From positions 1 to 7,399 of the forward strand of contig RFJV01000216.1 in NCBI GenBank assembly GCA_003694775.1: 7,399 nt of DNA. The letters run 5' to 3'. Of this stretch, positions 4,197-7,399 are shown one piece after another (position 1 is the first letter of the stretch; each line of letters opens with the position of its first letter). Position numbers and translations under genes: made by a program. This DNA comes from Chloroflexota bacterium. GTDB taxonomy: Bacteria; Chloroflexota; Anaerolineae; 4572-78; J111. The notes under the pieces were generated by a model. That model was not told the origin of the DNA, made no database searches, and saw only the letters and a list, made by a program, of their open reading frames with translations.

Positions 4197-5387
4197 CAAA
4201 TCAGTTTTGAAACCTTCAAAGACCATCTGGTGCAGGCGCTGACCCATCTGTACGACCCGGCCTTTCAGCCGTCGGAGGTGCTGGCGGCGCGGCTGGGAAG
4301 CCAGCCGGAAACTGTGCAGGGAGTTCTGCGACGGGCCATTATCAACCTGAAACCCGCGCCCGATACCCCGGCTTCGGCGCGAGGCTGGCGGGTGTACCAG
4401 GTGCTGGATTATCGTTATCTGCAAAGCCTTACCCAGGAAGAAGCCGCGTTCCGGCTGGGTATTTCCCCCCGCCATCTGCGCCGCGAACAACAGCAGGCGG
4501 TGGAGGTGCTGGCCCGCCGCCTATGGGAGCAGGACGAACCTCCGCCGCCAGCAGTTTTGCCGGAGAATGATAGTCAGACAGATGAATTGACCTGGCGTTC
4601 CCAGGTACGGGAAGACCTGGCCTCTCTGCAGGAGCACGCCCCAGGGGTGATTGCCGACCTGTCGGCGGTGGTGCAGGGGCTGGTTCCCCTGGCCCAACTG
4701 CTGGCCGGCCGCCACCAGCTTCGATTGGATGTCCGGCCTATCCCTGCCGGTTTGTTGACCAGCATTCACCCGACGCTCCTGCGCCAGATACTGCTGACAG
4801 CAATTGAGAAACAGGTCCAGTACACATCACCCGGCGGGCAAGTGGTGGTCACAGGCAGGCAACAGGCAAACCAGATTGCCTTGCAGATTATCGGCGAACC
4901 GGCATCCCCGTCGGGGCCGGTAACCAGCGAGTTCATTCACGAGACCCTTTCTACCCAGGGAGGTGTATTTACCACCCGGCTGGCGCAGAACCGGCTGGTT
5001 CTGCAGTTGGGATTACCTTCAGCGGAACGGATTCGGGTGCTGGTTGTGGACGACAATGTTGACCTGGTGCATTTTTACAAGCGGTACACGGCCCAAACTC
5101 GCTACGACATTGTGCATCTTTCGGAAGGGAGCCGGTTGTTTGAGCTGGTGCCCGAAGTACAGCCGCACATCATTGTACTGGACGTGATGCTTCCAGACAT
5201 AGACGGCTGGGAACTGCTGACCCGCCTGTACGAACACCCCGATACCCGCGAAATTCCGGTGATTGTCTGTTCGGTGGTGCGCCGCGAGGAACTGGCCCTG
5301 GCCTTGGGGGCACGCCTGTACCTGCCCAAGCCGGTGCGCCGGCGAGCGTTTATTCAGGCCCTGGACCGGGTTCTGCTTCCGGATTGA
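4185..5387 (+). CDS. HTH / degenerate histidine-kinase ATPase / receiver regulator
   Basis: A 400-residue cytoplasmic protein with three parts in an unusual order. Residues about 5-115 are helical. They end in a sigma-r4-like helix-turn-helix (YLQSLTQEEAAFRLGISPRH, 78-97), so DNA binding is likely. Residues about 180-275 resemble a HATPase_c fold (HPTLLRQILL, then VQYTSPGGQVVVTG, 195-224), but the N-box Asn is missing (EKQ at 208-210) and no DxGxG or G2 box is visible. It is therefore probably not an active kinase. No SHELRTP-type H-box is present. Residues 283-400 are a complete receiver: D289/D290, phospho-acceptor D333, S363 and K382. The receiver at the carboxyl end with HTH at the amino end reverses the common response-regulator order. 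It is divergent from the importer operon and overlaps the kinase gene at its 3' end by 38 bp. Likely a phosphorylation-controlled transcription regulator; target genes are inferred only from position. The ATG at 4185 has a weak ribosome binding site. Confidence 0.85.
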   Translation: MKRTQISFETFKDHLVQALTHLYDPAFQPSEVLAARLGSQPETVQGVLRRAIINLKPAPDTPASARGWRVYQVLDYRYLQSLTQEEAAFRLGISPRHLRREQQQAVEVLARRLWEQDEPPPPAVLPENDSQTDELTWRSQVREDLASLQEHAPGVIADLSAVVQGLVPLAQLLAGRHQLRLDVRPIPAGLLTSIHPTLLRQILLTAIEKQVQYTSPGGQVVVTGRQQANQIALQIIGEPASPSGPVTSEFIHETLSTQGGVFTTRLAQNRLVLQLGLPSAERIRVLVVDDNVDLVHFYKRYTAQTRYDIVHLSEGSRLFELVPEVQPHIIVLDVMLPDIDGWELLTRLYEHPDTREIPVIVCSVVRREELALALGARLYLPKPVRRRAFIQALDRVLLPD

Positions 5388-7399
5388 GCAGAACCGCCGA
5401 CAGCTCCAGCGCGGCCCGGAGCAGTTTTGGCCCGGAGATACCCCGCCCAAAGGCGGCAGACAGCAGAGAGGTATAGGCGGAACGAGCCGCCGAGTCTTCC
5501 GCCGAAATAATGATGACCGGTGGAATATCCTGCTGGTCGCTGTGCTGGTGCAGGGCAGACAAAACCTGCCAGCCGGTCATATCCGGCAGGGTGATGTCCA
5601 GAAGCATCAGGTCAAAATGACCGCGGCGCAGGGTGTCCAGGCCGGATTGCCCGCTTCCGGTCGTACTGACATCCAGCTCCGGATAGATGGTTTTCAGCAT
5701 CCGGTACAGCAGTTTCTGCATGTCGACATCATCATCAATGACCAGAATCTGCCGGAGTGGGCGGTTCAGGGAGGCTGTAGCCTCTTTTAATGCCTCCAGC
5801 GTTACCGGCTTGGTCAGATGGTTCACTGCGCCGGCACGGCGGGCAATATCCAGGCGCGGGGGAAAAGCTGTGCCGATAACCGGCGTGTCGGGATGCCGGT
5901 GCATGAGACGTTCGGCAACTGGCTGGATGGCTTCGAGCGAGTCTCCGTTGACCAGCACCGCGTGCGCCGGATAACCTTTTAAGGCCGTATCAATTTCACC
6001 TACATTAGAGGTTCGGACAATCTCTACCGTATCGGTGTACGGTTCCAGCAGGGGCAAAAGCCCTTCGTTTTGGTCGTACACCACTATCCGGTGCTTGTAG
6101 GGGGATTGGGGCAGATGGGGTCTGTGAGGGCGTTCGTACCAGAGCCAGTTTTCACTGAGCCAGCGGGCCGGTCCGGCACTGGGGGGCGTGGTCGGCGAGA
6201 TAGGAAGCTTAAAGGCAAAAGTGCTTCCCACACCCGGCTCGCTTTCCACCCAAATTTCCCCCTGATGCCGCTCGATAAACTGTTTGCTGATGCTCAATCC
6301 CAGCCCGCTTCCACCTCTTCCCTGCCGTTGACCATTGGCACTCTGGTAAAAGGGGTCAAAGATTTTACCGGCGTCTTCGGCGTTAATACCAGGGCCGGTA
6401 TCGGTAATGCTGACCTGCACATAACGGCCTTCTGTTCTGGCCTGAACGGTAATGCCGCCAGAATCGGTATACCGGGCGGCATTGCTGAGCAGGTTCAGGA
6501 TGACCTGCCGGATGCGCGTCCGGTCGCAGTAGACGGGGGGCAGGTCGGCGGCAAGGTCAAGGGTAAGGGTGAGAGATTTCTTTTCCATCAGCGGATGAAC
6601 GACGGTCAGGGCATTGTTAATCTCCTGCGGCAGGTCAACCCACTCGCGGTGCAGTACCAGGCGACCGGTTTCGGTCTGGCTCAGGTCGAGAATATCGTTA
6701 ATCATGCTGGAAAGGTGGTCGCAGTTGCGGCGAACAATTTCCAGGTCTTCCAGCAAGGCAGGGGGGAGTGGCTGGTCGTATACGTCGGGGGTTTCGGTCA
6801 GCACGTCTACAATGCCGATTATCATGTTCAGCGGGGTGCGCAGTTCATGACTGACCTTGGCCACGAAGGCGGTTTTGGCCTGTTGGGCTTCCTCAGCAAT
6901 CATCTGCAGGGTTTCCAACCGTTCACTGAGCAATGTTAACTGCCGGTTTGCCAGTGAAAGGTCTTCCAGAGTTTGAACCAGCTCCGCCTTTTGGTTGCGG
7001 GCTTCTTCCAGAGCTTGCCGGGCATTCAGGAAGTAATTCCGGAACCATTCGCTCATCCGGTAGCGGGGGCGATAGATAGCGGTCATAAGTCCGGCCATAC
7101 TCCAGATAGACAGCCCGGCCAGTGCAGTGGTGGTAACATCGGGAGGGGCGGGAGAAAAACGGGCCAGGAAGAGAAGCAGGGTTTGCAGGCCGGCTGTTAT
7201 CCAGGCGGCCCGCAGTCCTATGAGGAGGGCGGCCAGGGCGGTGGGCAGACCCAGCAGGCTCAGGTACTCCGGCCCGTTAAGCCGGAATACACCCAATCCC
7301 ACCAGCACCGATAACCCTACCGCGGCGGTCCAGCGGCTGACATTCGGTGACCAGCGGTCTGCCAGCCAGACAAGCACGGCCAGCCCGTAAAAAAACAGA
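5350..7399 (-). CDS. Membrane hybrid sensor histidine kinase with two atypical receivers (5' end outside window)
   Basis: Residue numbers count from a GTG at 7377, but the frame stays open to 7399 and encodes more hydrophobic residues (LFFYGLA), so the true start may lie beyond the window. Hydrophobic segments near 17-33, 38-71 and 85-102 form a membrane sensor region, followed by a charged coiled-coil-like linker (110-170). The kinase core is complete: H-box SHELRTP with H177, N-box N295/N299, G1 DTGPGI (326-331), F-box FDPFY (340-344) and G2 GRGGSGLGLSI (353-363). A receiver-like domain follows at about 429-535; it keeps K523, but the expected acceptor position reads N477. A second receiver (543-660) has D548/D549, D594 and S625, but the usual Lys-Pro pair is replaced by ISGPKLL, with a short tail ending GPGPE. 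The likely role is sensing a membrane or external signal and phosphorylating its own D594 and/or the neighbouring regulator's D333. Pairing with that regulator is inferred from adjacency. Confidence 0.9.
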   Translation of the reverse strand, partial: LFFYGLAVLVWLADRWSPNVSRWTAAVGLSVLVGLGVFRLNGPEYLSLLGLPTALAALLIGLRAAWITAGLQTLLLFLARFSPAPPDVTTTALAGLSIWSMAGLMTAIYRPRYRMSEWFRNYFLNARQALEEARNQKAELVQTLEDLSLANRQLTLLSERLETLQMIAEEAQQAKTAFVAKVSHELRTPLNMIIGIVDVLTETPDVYDQPLPPALLEDLEIVRRNCDHLSSMINDILDLSQTETGRLVLHREWVDLPQEINNALTVVHPLMEKKSLTLTLDLAADLPPVYCDRTRIRQVILNLLSNAARYTDSGGITVQARTEGRYVQVSITDTGPGINAEDAGKIFDPFYQSANGQRQGRGGSGLGLSISKQFIERHQGEIWVESEPGVGSTFAFKLPISPTTPPSAGPARWLSENWLWYERPHRPHLPQSPYKHRIVVYDQNEGLLPLLEPYTDTVEIVRTSNVGEIDTALKGYPAHAVLVNGDSLEAIQPVAERLMHRHPDTPVIGTAFPPRLDIARRAGAVNHLTKPVTLEALKEATASLNRPLRQILVIDDDVDMQKLLYRMLKTIYPELDVSTTGSGQSGLDTLRRGHFDLMLLDITLPDMTGWQVLSALHQHSDQQDIPPVIIISAEDSAARSAYTSLLSAAFGRGISGPKLLRAALELSAVLLNPEAEPGPGPE

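Noticed and set aside
4899..4922. GC-rich hairpin CCGGCATCCCCGTCGGGGCC resembling the repeat core
   Set aside because: It lies inside the regulator coding sequence in frame, lacks GTAG and the terminal repeats, and shares only CCGGCATCCCC. Codon composition explains it.
6070..6939. Long plus-strand open frame of 289 codons
   Set aside because: It lies antisense to the H, N, G1 and G2 boxes of the histidine kinase, has no ribosome binding site noted and no recognisable domain. It is a shadow of a GC-rich coding strand.

Overview
The window looks like a chromosomal segment of a moderately GC-rich bacterium. The best fit is Chloroflexota (Anaerolineae-like), inferred from three things: a Tat-exported sugar-binding lipoprotein, split glycine decarboxylase (gcvPA type), and a regulator that places a sigma-r4-like HTH before a decayed histidine-kinase ATPase domain and a receiver. 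This is inference from protein style; there is no rRNA or marker gene here.

Layout. Positions 1-183 (minus) hold the first 61 codons of gcvPA, glycine decarboxylase subunit 1. Positions 184-489 are non-coding and contain a candidate gcvPA promoter, an inverted repeat with CACGAAT iterons, and a mobile palindromic repeat. Positions 490-4022 (minus) are a CUT1-type carbohydrate ABC importer read in the order binding protein, MalF-type permease, MalG-type permease, with no ATPase gene. Positions 4023-4184 are a divergent control region with palindromes and a plausible sigma70-type promoter. Positions 4185-5387 (plus) encode an unusual HTH / pseudo-ATPase / receiver protein. Positions 5350-7399 (minus) encode a membrane hybrid histidine kinase that runs off the window edge and overlaps the regulator gene tail to tail by 38 bp.

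The most interesting non-genic feature is a family of three related 89-107 bp elements, one just downstream of each of the three transporter stop codons. Each has about 10-11 bp terminal inverted repeats (AGGYGYATTTC) around two opposed GTAG-headed hairpins. That is the architecture of a REP/BIME pair, the type mobilised by REP-associated tyrosine transposases (RAYTs), here enclosed in MITE-like ends. Copy 3 is flanked by an exact 9-bp direct repeat, copy 2 by an 8/9 one. Copy 1 is inverted and 16 bp longer, so both of its hairpins are complete and do not overlap. The operon mRNA would therefore carry a strong stem-loop after every gene, recalling the REP sequences between malE and malF in E. 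coli.

Working model (inference): the kinase and HTH regulator form a signalling pair that may control the divergent sugar importer through the palindromes in 4055-4110. The repeats may set the relative amounts of binding protein and permeases. The importer would borrow an ATPase encoded elsewhere.
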